Source: Phycisphaeraceae bacterium (lineage in GTDB: Bacteria > Planctomycetota > Phycisphaerae > Phycisphaerales > UBA1924). Taken from it: 64,000 bases of DNA. A program made the position numbers and the translations under genes. The stretch spans positions 62,001 to 126,000 of the forward strand of contig JAHBXE010000008.1 of NCBI GenBank assembly GCA_019636625.1. Reading direction: 5' to 3'. Shown here in pieces: positions 25,340 through 34,058 of this stretch. Every line of letters begins with the position of its first letter. Position 1 is the first letter of the stretch. The notes beneath the pieces are model-generated. The model was not told the origin of the DNA, searched no databases, and saw nothing but the letters and a program-made list of their open reading frames with translations.

Positions 25340-25456
25340 CTGTCAATATGATCACGCCGACAACGTTCTGGACCACCCCATGCCCGCGCCAAGCCGTCCT
25401 TGAGCCCCGCGGCGGCTGTATCATCCGCCGTCCCTTCCATTGTCCGGGGCAACGGA

Positions 25457-27994
25457 ATGCCTGCTCGACTCTCCATGTTCCACCGACGGCTGGCAGGGCT
25501 CTTGGTCCTCATGGGCGCGGCGGCCGCGGTTCTGGCGGCTCAACTCGGTCGGCTGACGGTCGTTCACGGGGACTTTCACCGCCAGCGGATGGAACGCCGG
25601 CTGGTCACCATGGAATGGACCCCGACCCGGCGCGGGCAGATTCTGGACCGCCAGGGCCGGGTTCTGGCCAAGGACCGCCCGAGCTTTGACATCACGGTGG
25701 ACTACCGGGTCATCAGCGGGGAATGGGTGACGACCCGGGCGGCGTCCCTGGCACGTCGGCTGCACCGGGCGCAATGGCCCAAGCTTTCGCAGGAGGAGCG
25801 GGCGGAGCTTGTTGATCAGTGCCGGGCGCCCTTTGCCGCGCACATCGATCGAATGTGGGACCTGGTCGCGGACACCGCCCGGCTGAATCGGTTGGATATC
25901 GATGCCCGACGCCAGCGGATCGTGGACAGCGTGGAGCGGATGTACGAGTGGAACCGGCGGGCCCGGATCATCAAGGGGATCGATGACAAGCTGGCGCTGG
26001 GGCAGGAGATCACCGAGGACGTCGAGGATGAGATTGCCCGGAAGGCGGATGTGAAGATCGCTCCGCAGACGCTGCCGCACATCGTCCTGCCCAAGGTGGA
26101 TGACGCGATCGGGTTTGCCTTTCAGAAGCTCCTGGTCGATCAGGTCGAAATCGAGCTCCCCACGCACCTCTTCCCTACGGGAGGATCGCTCGACAAACCC
26201 ATTGTTGAGCCTCTGCTCCCAGGGCTTGCCGTGGCCAACGCCGGGGACCGGGAGTATCCCCTCGACACGATCACGATCGACATGGACCTCGGGACGCTTC
26301 CCGGGCCGATGAAGCGGCCGGGGCAGCGGCTGCGGATCCCCGTCGAGGGGGTCGGCTATCACATCCTGGGGCGTGTCGAGACCAATGCCCACGAGGACCG
26401 CTACGTACAGCGCGGCGGCCAGACCGTGCAGGTTCCCAGCCATGAATCCCGACGCAAGACCCGCCTCGAGTTGATCGATGCGAGGCGGGGTGTGCATCGC
26501 GATGAGGCGTTCGCGGAGCGCGTGCTCGCCCCGCCGGATGCGGGGCTTCCGGAGTCCATGCGGGACCTCGGAAGGTACCACTACAACGACGACTCGGGCT
26601 TCAACGGGATCGAGGAGTCTCAGGAAGAGTCGCTCCGGGGCAGGCGCGGGGCGACGGTTATCCACCTTGAAACCGGCCACCGCTCCACCATCGCGCCCGT
26701 GCAAGGGCAGGATGTGCAGCTCACGATCGACATCGCCCTGCAGGCCCGTATCCAGGCGGCGATGTCCCCCGAGTTCGGGTTGGCCGTGGCGCAGGAATGG
26801 CACGGCCGAGAGAACCCGACCGTGCCCGTCGGCACGCACCTCAACGGGGCCGCGGTGGTGCTGGATGTGGACTCGGGTGAGGTGCTCGCGCTGGCCTCGA
26901 CGCCCGCCCTCTCTCGGTCCACCCTGCGCCATAACCCGGAGAGCGTTTCGCGCGATCCCCTCAACCGCGAAGTGGACCTGCCGTGGCTCAACCGGGCCAT
27001 CGCGCGCCCGTACCCGCCCGGGTCCATCGTCAAGGCCCTCATTCTGAACGGGGCCGTCAAACTGGGCCGGCTCAACCTGGCCGATCACATCGACTGCACG
27101 GGCCACCTGTTTCCGAATGAGCCGAACCTGTTCCGCTGCTGGATTTACAAGGACCCGCGTTTCCGAACGACGCATACGGCCCGCCTGGGCCATGCGCTCT
27201 CCGGCGCGGAGAGCCTGATGGTCTCCTGCAACATCTACTACTTCACGCTGGGTCAGCGCCTCGGTCAGCAAGGCATCATGGACACCTACGCGATGTTCGG
27301 GCTGGGCCAGCGCTGGAACCTCGGCGTTGGAATCGAATACGAGGGTTCGATCGGGGGGCCGGGAGGTCGGCGCGGCCTGACCATCCAGGATGCGATCCAG
27401 ATGGGGATTGGCCAGGGGCCGGTCGATTGGACGCCCCTGCACGCGGCGGATGCGTACGCGACGCTCGCCCGGGGCGGGAAGCGCATCGTTCCTCGCCTCG
27501 TCAAGGGTGCTTCGCCTCAGGTCAACGACCTTGACCTTGACCCTTCCGCCGTAAAGGAAGCCCTCGAGGGACTTTCCATGTCCGTGAACGACCCGCGGGG
27601 CACCGGTCACCATGTGGACATCCAGACGGGCGAGGGAACCGTCCGCGTGGATCACTTCTCTGATCTCCCCGGGATCAAGGTCTGGGGCAAGACGGGCACG
27701 GCGGAGGCGCCGCGGATCTACCAGGGACCCGACGACCCGCTGTACGAACAAGCCGTTGAGCCGTCGGTCATCCGCGAAGCGATGCGTGACCCGGCGCTGG
27801 CGTTCCCGTCGGGCAAGCGCGTGCTCCGCTGGGGTGACCACTCGTGGTTCGTGGTACTGGTGGGGCATGCCTCGGACAACCGGCCGCAGTACGCCATTGC
27901 CGTGATGATGGAGTACGCCGGTTCCGGGGGCAAGGTGTCCGGCCCGATTGTGAACCAGATCATCCGGGCGCTCATGACCGAGGGGTACCTGTAG
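25457..27994 (+). CDS. mrdA: Penicillin-binding protein 2 (transpeptidase, elongasome)
   Basis: An 845-residue class B PBP that cross-links peptidoglycan during cell elongation, anchored in the inner membrane with its domains in the periplasm. There is an N-terminal signal anchor (LAGLLVLMGAAAAVLAAQLGRL) and a long dimerisation domain, larger than in enterics (proteobacterial PBP2 is ~630 residues). The transpeptidase domain has all three motifs: SxxK as SIVK (Ser523), SxN as SCN (Ser590) and KTGTAE (Lys745). The start at 25457 is preferred over 25400 because the extra 19 residues overlap the divergent regulatory region; 25475 is also possible. rodA follows directly. The presence of PBP2/RodA supports a peptidoglycan wall in this planctomycete-like organism. 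Confidence 0.93.
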   Translation: MPARLSMFHRRLAGLLVLMGAAAAVLAAQLGRLTVVHGDFHRQRMERRLVTMEWTPTRRGQILDRQGRVLAKDRPSFDITVDYRVISGEWVTTRAASLARRLHRAQWPKLSQEERAELVDQCRAPFAAHIDRMWDLVADTARLNRLDIDARRQRIVDSVERMYEWNRRARIIKGIDDKLALGQEITEDVEDEIARKADVKIAPQTLPHIVLPKVDDAIGFAFQKLLVDQVEIELPTHLFPTGGSLDKPIVEPLLPGLAVANAGDREYPLDTITIDMDLGTLPGPMKRPGQRLRIPVEGVGYHILGRVETNAHEDRYVQRGGQTVQVPSHESRRKTRLELIDARRGVHRDEAFAERVLAPPDAGLPESMRDLGRYHYNDDSGFNGIEESQEESLRGRRGATVIHLETGHRSTIAPVQGQDVQLTIDIALQARIQAAMSPEFGLAVAQEWHGRENPTVPVGTHLNGAAVVLDVDSGEVLALASTPALSRSTLRHNPESVSRDPLNREVDLPWLNRAIARPYPPGSIVKALILNGAVKLGRLNLADHIDCTGHLFPNEPNLFRCWIYKDPRFRTTHTARLGHALSGAESLMVSCNIYYFTLGQRLGQQGIMDTYAMFGLGQRWNLGVGIEYEGSIGGPGGRRGLTIQDAIQMGIGQGPVDWTPLHAADAYATLARGGKRIVPRLVKGASPQVNDLDLDPSAVKEALEGLSMSVNDPRGTGHHVDIQTGEGTVRVDHFSDLPGIKVWGKTGTAEAPRIYQGPDDPLYEQAVEPSVIREAMRDPALAFPSGKRVLRWGDHSWFVVLVGHASDNRPQYAIAVMMEYAGSGGKVSGPIVNQIIRALMTEGYL

Positions 27995-29221
27995 GTGGCG
28001 GCGGCGGGTTCCATGGCCGGGGGAGGGGCGCGTCCGTACGTCACCGACACCATCCAGAAGTACCGCTACACGCTCATCCACGCGGGTTGGCTCTGCGTGA
28101 TCGCGGCGCTCGCCCTTTCGACGATTTCCGTGTACACGATCGACGTCGGCCTGCGCCCGGATGCGGCGGAAGGCGGCCTGGCCCCGCGGGCCTCATCGCA
28201 ACTCGTGTTCATCGCCATCGGCATTTTCTCGGGGGCAGCGGCGGTGCTCCCCCACTACCGGCTGATCGGGTTCCTGGCGTGGCCGGCGATGGCCCTGAGC
28301 GTCGGGCTGCTTGTGTTTCTTCTGCTGCCCGGGGTTCCGGACTCGATCGTCCGGCCGGTCAACGGGGCCCGGGCGTGGATTCAACTGGGCTTCTTCAACC
28401 TTCAGCCCAGCGAACTCACGAAGATCGCGTTTGTGCTGGTCGTCGCGCAGTACCTTCGCTTCCGCCGGACACACCGCACGTTCATGGGCCTCCTGCCGAT
28501 TGCCGGCATCGCGTTTGTTCCCCTGGCCCTCATCCTCAAGCAGCCCGACATGGGCACGGCCCTCCTGTTCATCCCGACCCTGTTTGCCCTTCTGGTGGCG
28601 GCGGGGGCGAGGATTCGCCACCTGGTCATCATCGTGCTCGTGGCGGCGCTGGCGGCGCCCGCGGTCTACCCCGTTCTCAAGCCGTATCAGAAAGCGCGGA
28701 TCAAGGCCGTGATCAGCCAGATCCGCGGCGAGCGGGAGGGGGCCCATGGCATCAACTACCAGTCCCTCACGGCCCAGTCGTTGGCCGGCTCGGGCCAACT
28801 GACTGGCAGCTCCGACGCCCACACGCGTGCCTTGGCCCGCTTCAACCCGCTCCCCGAACGGCACAACGACATGATCTTCTCCATCGTGGTCGCCCGCTTC
28901 GGCTTTCTCGGCGGGCTGGGCGTACTGGCGCTGTACATGCTGTGGATCAGCGGCGCGCTTCTGGCCGCCGCGGCGTGCAAGGATCCGTTCGGCCGCTTGC
29001 TGTGCGTCGGGCTCATGGCGTTCATCGGGACTCAGGTAGTCGTGAACGTGGGGATGAACGTGGGGCTGTTGCCGATCATCGGCATCACGCTGCCCTTCCT
29101 GAGTCACGGGGGCTCGAGCATGATCACGGTGTGGATCATGACGGGACTGATCGTGAATGTCGCAATTCGCAAGCCCGTCCCGCCGTTCCGCGAGTCGTTC
29201 GAGTATGGTGACGACGAATGA
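27995..29221 (+). CDS. rodA: RodA, SEDS peptidoglycan glycosyltransferase
   Basis: A 408-residue SEDS-family polytopic membrane protein that polymerises lipid II together with PBP2. About ten hydrophobic segments are visible. Conserved patches include WIQLGFFNLQPSELTKIAFVL, LKQPDMGTALLFIPT, and the C-terminal ARFGFLGGLGVLALYMLW...NVGMNVGLLPIIGITLPFLSHGGSS, which is the FtsW/RodA/SpoVE signature. The GTG at 27995 follows the PBP2 stop without a gap; an ATG six codons later (28013) is the alternative. The next gene, rsmG, overlaps its stop by 4 nt. Confidence 0.94.
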   Translation: MAAAGSMAGGGARPYVTDTIQKYRYTLIHAGWLCVIAALALSTISVYTIDVGLRPDAAEGGLAPRASSQLVFIAIGIFSGAAAVLPHYRLIGFLAWPAMALSVGLLVFLLLPGVPDSIVRPVNGARAWIQLGFFNLQPSELTKIAFVLVVAQYLRFRRTHRTFMGLLPIAGIAFVPLALILKQPDMGTALLFIPTLFALLVAAGARIRHLVIIVLVAALAAPAVYPVLKPYQKARIKAVISQIRGEREGAHGINYQSLTAQSLAGSGQLTGSSDAHTRALARFNPLPERHNDMIFSIVVARFGFLGGLGVLALYMLWISGALLAAAACKDPFGRLLCVGLMAFIGTQVVVNVGMNVGLLPIIGITLPFLSHGGSSMITVWIMTGLIVNVAIRKPVPPFRESFEYGDDE

Positions 29222-29928
29222 GCCTGAAGCCAACGGACGAGTTTGATTCCGCCTGCCGCGCCCAGGGCGTTGAGTTTGACGCGGGGGAAGTCGAAAGGCT
29301 CGGGGCGTTTCTCTCGTTCCTGCTGGAGACCAACGAACGATTCAACCTGACCGCCGTGACCGACCCTGCCGCCGCGTGGATGCGCCACATCTTCGACTCG
29401 CTCACGCTCTTCCCGCCCCTCTCGGAAGTGCTGGACGAGGGGGCTCGGGTCATCGATGTCGGCTCCGGCGGCGGGTTGCCCGGTATTCCGCTGGCGATCG
29501 TGATGCCCTCGGTTCACTTCACCCTTCTTGAAGCGACGGGAAAGAAGGCCGCGTTCCTGCGCGAGGCGGCGGCCAAACTCGGGCTGGCCAACGTCACCGT
29601 GCTGGAGGCACGTTCGGAGAAGGCCGGGCAGGACCCGGCTCACCGCGAGCGGTACGACGCCGCGACCGCCCGGGCAGTGGGTCCGATGAGCGTCATCGCG
29701 GAGCTGACCGTGCCGTTGGTCAAGATCGGGGGACGGGTCTTCCTGATCAAGGGTCAGAAGGCGGAGGAGGAACTCGCCGCGGCACGCAAGGCGCTCCATC
29801 TGCTCCATGCGCGGCACGAGACCACACTCGACACACCGACGGGAAAGATCGTCGTCCTCGACAAGCAGCGCAAAACGCCCGCGGCGTATCCACGGCGCGA
29901 CGGCGAACCCAAGAAGGCGCCGCTGTAA
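29218..29928 (+). CDS. rsmG: 16S rRNA (guanine-527 N7) methyltransferase RsmG
   Basis: A 236-residue SAM-dependent rRNA methyltransferase (GidB). Seen: FLSFLLETNERFNLTAVTDPAAAWMRHIFDSL (family N-terminal signature), the SAM motif VIDVGSGGGLPGIPLAIVMP, TLLEATGKKAAFLREAAAKLGL, and the SAEK-like ARSEKAGQDPAHRERYDAATARAVG. It modifies G527 of the 530 loop in the 30S subunit, and loss gives low-level streptomycin resistance in other bacteria. The ATG overlaps the rodA stop (ATGA), so it is the third gene of the pbp2-rodA-rsmG operon. Confidence 0.94.
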   Translation: MSLKPTDEFDSACRAQGVEFDAGEVERLGAFLSFLLETNERFNLTAVTDPAAAWMRHIFDSLTLFPPLSEVLDEGARVIDVGSGGGLPGIPLAIVMPSVHFTLLEATGKKAAFLREAAAKLGLANVTVLEARSEKAGQDPAHRERYDAATARAVGPMSVIAELTVPLVKIGGRVFLIKGQKAEEELAAARKALHLLHARHETTLDTPTGKIVVLDKQRKTPAAYPRRDGEPKKAPL

Positions 29929-29933
29929 GCGCC

Positions 29934-29956
29934 GGCCAACAACTCACTCGTTGGCC
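29934..29956. terminator. Hairpin between convergent genes
   Basis: GGCCAAC (29934-29940) pairs with GTTGGCC (29950-29956) in the 31-nt gap between rsmG and the convergent gene ending at 29960. The flanking T-content is poor, so it is only a candidate bidirectional terminator. Confidence 0.4.
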
Positions 29957-29959
29957 CGA

Positions 29960-30523
29960 TTACTTTGCATCCTCCCGCTTCAACTCGAACTCCAGCGGCG
30001 GGCGCGCGGCATCGCGATACCTGATGGTGATTTCCAGCACGTCCGGCGATGGGCACTTGTACTCCACGCTCTTCAGACCCCCGATCCCCTCGAGCGCGGC
30101 GACAAAGAGGACGCGTTTGGGCGTCACCTCCGCCGCGGGCATGCGCTCCACTTCCCCACTTTCGCTGGGCCAAGGGTTGAGCTTCTGATCGAAGTGGCGC
30201 AGGCGCAGGACCGGAACACCACCCTCATCCTTGATCGAGAGCAACTCCCACATCGTCGTCGTCTTCCCGCCGACCTGCCATCGGAACATCCCGACGATGC
30301 CATCGCCGTGCGGAGCGCTCCATGTCTCTTCAACCCAGTCACTGCCGACCTTCCCGGTCCAGGTTCCCTTGAGAAAGCCCAGGGACTTCAGGTCGGCCTG
30401 GATGCCCGGGTTGGCCTGGGCGAGGGCGACCTTCTCTCCATCAGGCTGACCCGTCCCGACCGTTCCCGCCAGCAGCGCCAGAATCGCGACGAGGGCGAAT
30501 GTATTCTTCAATAGTGTCTCCAT
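29960..30523 (-). CDS. Exported DUF6265-like protein
   Basis: A 187-residue protein with a signal peptide (LKNTFALVAILALLAGTVGTGQ). The mature part resembles the DUF6265 fold: FLKGTWTGKVGSDWVEETWSAPHGDGIVGMFRWQ.., ELLSIKDEGGVPVLRLRHFDQKLNPW, ending in a lipocalin-like run of strands (LEITIRYRDAARPPLEFEL). The ATG at 30523 is used because the signal peptide starts there; the longer frame upstream crosses the promoter shared with the divergent gene at 30633. Function unknown, exported to the periplasm. Confidence 0.72.
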   Translation of the reverse strand: METLLKNTFALVAILALLAGTVGTGQPDGEKVALAQANPGIQADLKSLGFLKGTWTGKVGSDWVEETWSAPHGDGIVGMFRWQVGGKTTTMWELLSIKDEGGVPVLRLRHFDQKLNPWPSESGEVERMPAAEVTPKRVLFVAALEGIGGLKSVEYKCPSPDVLEITIRYRDAARPPLEFELKREDAK

Positions 30524-30632
30524 GCCGTCGAACGCCCTGACCATAGCGCCTCGGCCGCAATTCGCCGGGGAAACTCCCGTCCCCGCCCCGATTTGGTCGA
30601 TGGGAGAACTTTCCCTCAAGGAGTGAAGTCCC

Positions 30633-31022
30633 ATGCTGATCCACCTTGCCCAAAACTCCGGCGGCGGCGCGGCAGCGGCCGGCGGCGCTCTCGTCTTTGT
30701 GATCTATATCGCCATCATCGTCCTCGTCATCGCGGGGATGTGGAAGACGTTTGTCAAGGCGGGGCAGCCGGGATGGGGGTGCATCGTCCCGATTTACAAC
30801 CTCTATCTTCTCTGCAAGATTGCCGGACGCCCGTGGTGGTGGCTGATCCTGATGTTCATCCCAATCGTGAGCCTCGTGATCGCGATCATCCTGAGCATTG
30901 ACATCGCCAAGAGTTTCGGCAAGGGCATCGGGTTTGCGCTCGGGCTGATCTTCCTCGCGCCGATTTTCTACTGCATCCTCGGCTTCGGCTCGGCGCAGTA
31001 CCAGGGGCCGGCCGCTTCCTGA
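30633..31022 (+). CDS. Small polytopic membrane protein (DUF5684-like)
   Basis: A 129-residue protein with about three membrane helices: ALVFVIYIAIIVLVIAGMW, WWWLILMFIPIVSLVIAIIL and GFALGLIFLAPIFYCILGFG. The stretch between the first two, KAGQPGWGCIVPIYNLYLLCKIAGRP, is the hallmark of the DUF5684 / signal-peptidase-associated family. It has no catalytic Ser/Lys of a peptidase, so an accessory role is more likely. AAGGAG lies ~9 nt before the ATG. The next gene starts 1 nt after its stop, so the two are coupled. Confidence 0.72.
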   Translation: MLIHLAQNSGGGAAAAGGALVFVIYIAIIVLVIAGMWKTFVKAGQPGWGCIVPIYNLYLLCKIAGRPWWWLILMFIPIVSLVIAIILSIDIAKSFGKGIGFALGLIFLAPIFYCILGFGSAQYQGPAAS

Positions 31023-31023
31023 T

Positions 31024-31668
31024 GTGACAACGCACCTGCCCGATCCGCAGTGGTCCGAGGCCGCGGCGCTCTGCCCCGCCTGCGGCTACTCCCTGACCGG
31101 TCTTGCCTTCCCCGTAACATGCCCCGAGTGCGGGCAACTGCACACCGGGCGGCAGTTCATCGTGCACGGCGTTCCCAGTATCCGCAGCGCGACCAAGCCG
31201 TGGCGGCTGGCGGCGATCATCATCCTCTGCACGGGGAGTTTCTGCCTGCTTCAGGCGCTGGGGTTCTTTCTCGCCATGAACCTTGGGTGGTTGTTCCTGT
31301 TCATCATCGGCACGCTGATCCTCGCGACGATCGCCCTCATCGTGACGGGCGGACGCGGGCGGAACGGCAGCAAGTGCCGCATGATCTTCGTGGACCGGGG
31401 CGTGTATCTCACGCCGTTGAAGATCGACGCGGCCAAGGAGATCTCTGCCGATCAGGGTTTCATCCGCTTCTCGGGCGATGAACGCGCGACGCTGACGCCT
31501 GTCGGCACCGCGTGGGCCCACTTGCGCCTTGCCCGCCCGGATGGAACCGTTCCCTTCCGGGCCGGGATCCGCTGCCCGCGTGAACGGGCGGATGAGCTGC
31601 TCGCCACGATCGATGAACTCATTCGCGGCCGGTCCGCCAATGCGACCGGTGCTCCGCCGACGGCCTGA
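31024..31668 (+). CDS. Zinc-ribbon membrane protein
   Basis: A 214-residue protein with a GTG start overlapping the preceding stop region (TGATGTG). The N-terminal zinc ribbon CPACGYSLTGLAFPVTCPECG (residues ~18-37) matches the one at 4984-5376. It is followed by two membrane helices (LAAIIILCTGSFCLLQALGFFLA and LGWLFLFIIGTLILATIALIV) and a soluble C-terminal domain of ~100 residues with no recognised family. It is probably co-transcribed with the DUF5684-like gene. Function unknown. Confidence 0.65.
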   Translation: MTTHLPDPQWSEAAALCPACGYSLTGLAFPVTCPECGQLHTGRQFIVHGVPSIRSATKPWRLAAIIILCTGSFCLLQALGFFLAMNLGWLFLFIIGTLILATIALIVTGGRGRNGSKCRMIFVDRGVYLTPLKIDAAKEISADQGFIRFSGDERATLTPVGTAWAHLRLARPDGTVPFRAGIRCPRERADELLATIDELIRGRSANATGAPPTA

Positions 31669-31736
31669 GCAACCTCCTCAAACCGGTGCCCGGCTCCCCC
31701 CTTGCCGGCCCTGCCCTCCGCCGATACCCTTCCGCC

Positions 31737-31769
31737 ATGTTCCGCACGACGACCACGACGCCTGGATGA
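31737..31769 (+). CDS. Threonine-rich leader peptide of thrS
   Basis: A 10-codon reading frame, MFRTTTTTPG then TGA. Codons 4-8 (31746-31760: ACG ACG ACC ACG ACG) are five threonine codons in a row. It ends 93 nt before thrS. No Shine-Dalgarno is visible upstream; a weak TTGCCG / GATACC pair at 31702-31728 would start RNA almost at the ATG, so translation could be leaderless (uncertain). By analogy with thrL and pheM leader peptides of enteric bacteria, ribosome pausing at these codons when charged tRNA-Thr is scarce would control the overlapping attenuator. The peptide itself probably has no other role. Confidence 0.75.
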   Translation: MFRTTTTTPG

Positions 31770-31837
31770 ATCGCCGGTTCTCGTGCGTGCTTTGCAACTT
31801 CACGAGCCCGGCCCCGCACGCCGGGCTCGTTTCGTTT
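31743..31837 (+). promoter_or_regulatory. Ribosome-mediated attenuator controlling thrS
   Basis: Four segments pair in mutually exclusive ways. 1:2 is CGCACGA (31743-31749) with TCGTGCG (31781-31787), a perfect 7-bp stem whose left arm lies in the Thr codons. 2:3 (antiterminator) is CCGG-TT-CTCGTG (31774-31785) with CACGAG-C-CCGG (31801-31811), 10 bp with a small internal loop. 3:4 is the terminator at 31802-31830. A ribosome stalled on Thr codons covers segment 1, frees segment 2 for pairing with 3, and prevents termination. A ribosome reaching the stop at 31767 masks segment 2, so the terminator forms. All pairings were checked base by base; function is inferred. Confidence 0.78.
31802..31837 (+). 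terminator. Intrinsic terminator in the thrS leader
   Basis: An 11-bp perfect stem (31802-31812 with 31820-31830, core ACGAGCCCGG / CCGGGCTCGT), a 7-nt loop, then TTTCGTTT. It lies 25 nt before the thrS ATG, too close for a promoter between the two, so thrS transcripts must read through it. Confidence 0.85.
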
Positions 31838-31862
31838 GGTGATCCCTGACTGGAAGCCCCCC

Positions 31863-34058
31863 ATGCCCACCTACACACTCCCCGACGGCAAGAAACTCTC
31901 GTTCGATGAGCCCAAGAGCGGCCTTGAGGTCGCCGCGGCGATCGGCACGGGCCTGGCCAAGGCCGCGATCGGCTGGAAGGTCAACGGCGAGTTGCACGAC
32001 CTCTCGTGGAAGGCGCCGGAAGATGCGGACATCCAGATCGTGACGTTCCCGCGCCCGGGGCAGCAGGCGTCGCCCGATGCCCTGTACCTGATGCGGCACT
32101 CGGCGGCGCACGTCATGGCCGAGGCGATCCAGGATGTGGTCGGCAAGGATGTGCTTCTGGCGTACGGCCCGCCGACGGAAACCGGCTTCTTCTACGACAT
32201 GTACGTGCCGGCGGGGAAGTCGATTTCGACGGATCACTTCAACGCGATCAGCGGCCGCATGGCGGAGATCATCAAGGAGAATCGGCCGATCACGCGCTAC
32301 GAACAGGGCTCCGAAGAAGGGCTCCGCCGACTGCGGGCCGAGGGGAACAAGTACAAGGTGGACAACGCGGAGCGGGCGCTGGGCCTGCCGAGTTCCGTGT
32401 ACAGGTCCAGCAAGCCCGCGCCCGCCGCGGAGCGGCAGGCCACCCAGAGTCTCTCTTTCTACGCCACGGGCACGCCGGGCAAGAACTGGGAGGATCTCTG
32501 CCGCGGCCCGCACGTGCCGTCCACCGGGCGAATCGGCGCGGCGCGGGTCATGTCCGTGGCCTCGTCGTTCTGGCACGGGGATGAGAACTCCGACCGCCTC
32601 ACCCGCGTCTACGGAACGGCCTTTCCCACGCAGGAAGAGCTCGACAAGTACCTGGCGCAGCTTGAGGAAGCGAAGAAGCGTGACCACCGCGTCATCGGCA
32701 GGGCGCTGCGGCTGTTCCACATCGATGAGGATGTTGGGCAGGGGCTGATCCTCTGGACACCGCGGGGTTCCATCGTCCGCAAGGAACTCCAGACGTTCAT
32801 CGGCGCCGAACTGCGGAAGCAGGGGTACACGGAGGTGTTCACACCGCACATCGGGCGGCTCGAACTCTACAAGACGTCGGGGCACTTCCCGTACTACAAG
32901 GACTCGCAGTTCGCGCCGATCGTCGAGCGGGACGATCTGGACAAGGCCTGCGCCGAAGGGTGCTCGTGCGCCGAGTTGATGCACCGCGTCGAGGGCGTCT
33001 CGGAACGGTTCCGGTCGGTCATGAACGATCGGACGAAAGCGGAAACCATCACGCAGGACCGTGTGGTTCCGGACGACAAGCTCATCTCCGGGTTCCTGCT
33101 CAAGCCGATGAACTGCCCGCACCACGCGAAGATCTTTGCCTCGTCGCCGCACAGCTACCGCGACATGCCGGTGCGGCTGGCCGAGTTCGGCACGGTGTAC
33201 CGATGGGAGCAGTCCGGCGAACTCAACGGGATGACCCGTGTCCGGGGCTTTACACAGGATGATGCCCACCTCTTCTGCACGGACGACCAGCTCCCCGCGG
33301 AGATGCAGGGGTGCCTGGATCTTGTCAAGATCATCTTCAGCACACTGGGCATGAAGGACTACCGCGTGCGCGTCGGGCTTCGGGCGCCGGATTCGTCCAA
33401 GTACACGGGGACGAAGGAGAGCTGGGACAAGGCGGAGGCGGCCTGCATCGCCGCGGCGGAGTCGCTGGGCGTTCCCTTCAGCAAGGAGCCGGGGGAGGCG
33501 GCGTTCTACGGCCCGAAGATCGACTTTGTGGTCAAGGATGTAATCGGGCGGGAGTGGCAACTCGGCACGGTGCAGGTCGATTACAACATGGCCATCCGGT
33601 TCGACCTGTCGTACATCGGACCGGACAACAAGCCGCACAGGCCGGTCGTGATTCACCGGGCGCCCTTTGGCAGCATGGAGCGGTTCTGCGGTGTGCTCAT
33701 TGAGCACTTCGCCGGGGCCTTCCCCACGTGGCTGAGCCCCGAACAGGTGCGGGTGCTGCCGATCAGCGAGAAGAGCGCCGACTACGCGAGGAAGGTGGAG
33801 CGGGTGCTCCTCGACGCGGGCGTGCGTGTCTCGATCGATGAATCGCCGGACCGGATCCAGTCAAAGGTGAAGGCGGCGGCGGATGACAAGGTGCCGTACA
33901 TGCTTATCGTCGGCCCGCGGGATGCGGAGCAGAACGCCGTGTCGGTGCGGGCGCGCGGGATCGAGAAGGACCTCGGGGCAATGCCACTGGAGCAGTTTGT
34001 GTCGGGGGTGCGTGAGGAAGTATCGACCCGACGCGCAACGCTCGACGTCAAACCCTGA
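31863..34058 (+). CDS. thrS: Threonyl-tRNA synthetase
   Basis: A 731-residue class II synthetase attaching threonine to tRNA-Thr in the cytoplasm. It has an N-terminal TGS domain (YTLPDGKKLSFDEPKS..), an editing domain (MRHSAAHVMAEAI; DLCRGPHVPSTG), a class II core (KPMNCPHHAKIF with zinc-ligand Cys/His; VYRWEQSGELNGMTRVRGFTQDDAHLFC; VIHRAPFGSMERF) and a C-terminal anticodon-binding domain. It is ~90 residues longer than E. coli ThrRS. The largest extra piece is ~50 residues just before KPMNCPHH, containing CAEGCSC. The start at 31863 is where the TGS domain begins; nine upstream in-frame residues fall in the leader. Expression is probably controlled by the attenuator at 31743-31837. Confidence 0.97.
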   Translation: MPTYTLPDGKKLSFDEPKSGLEVAAAIGTGLAKAAIGWKVNGELHDLSWKAPEDADIQIVTFPRPGQQASPDALYLMRHSAAHVMAEAIQDVVGKDVLLAYGPPTETGFFYDMYVPAGKSISTDHFNAISGRMAEIIKENRPITRYEQGSEEGLRRLRAEGNKYKVDNAERALGLPSSVYRSSKPAPAAERQATQSLSFYATGTPGKNWEDLCRGPHVPSTGRIGAARVMSVASSFWHGDENSDRLTRVYGTAFPTQEELDKYLAQLEEAKKRDHRVIGRALRLFHIDEDVGQGLILWTPRGSIVRKELQTFIGAELRKQGYTEVFTPHIGRLELYKTSGHFPYYKDSQFAPIVERDDLDKACAEGCSCAELMHRVEGVSERFRSVMNDRTKAETITQDRVVPDDKLISGFLLKPMNCPHHAKIFASSPHSYRDMPVRLAEFGTVYRWEQSGELNGMTRVRGFTQDDAHLFCTDDQLPAEMQGCLDLVKIIFSTLGMKDYRVRVGLRAPDSSKYTGTKESWDKAEAACIAAAESLGVPFSKEPGEAAFYGPKIDFVVKDVIGREWQLGTVQVDYNMAIRFDLSYIGPDNKPHRPVVIHRAPFGSMERFCGVLIEHFAGAFPTWLSPEQVRVLPISEKSADYARKVERVLLDAGVRVSIDESPDRIQSKVKAAADDKVPYMLIVGPRDAEQNAVSVRARGIEKDLGAMPLEQFVSGVREEVSTRRATLDVKP

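Noticed and set aside
31669..31862. T-box riboswitch in front of thrS
   Set aside because: No T-box consensus or specifier-loop architecture is visible; the leader-peptide attenuator explains the terminator better.
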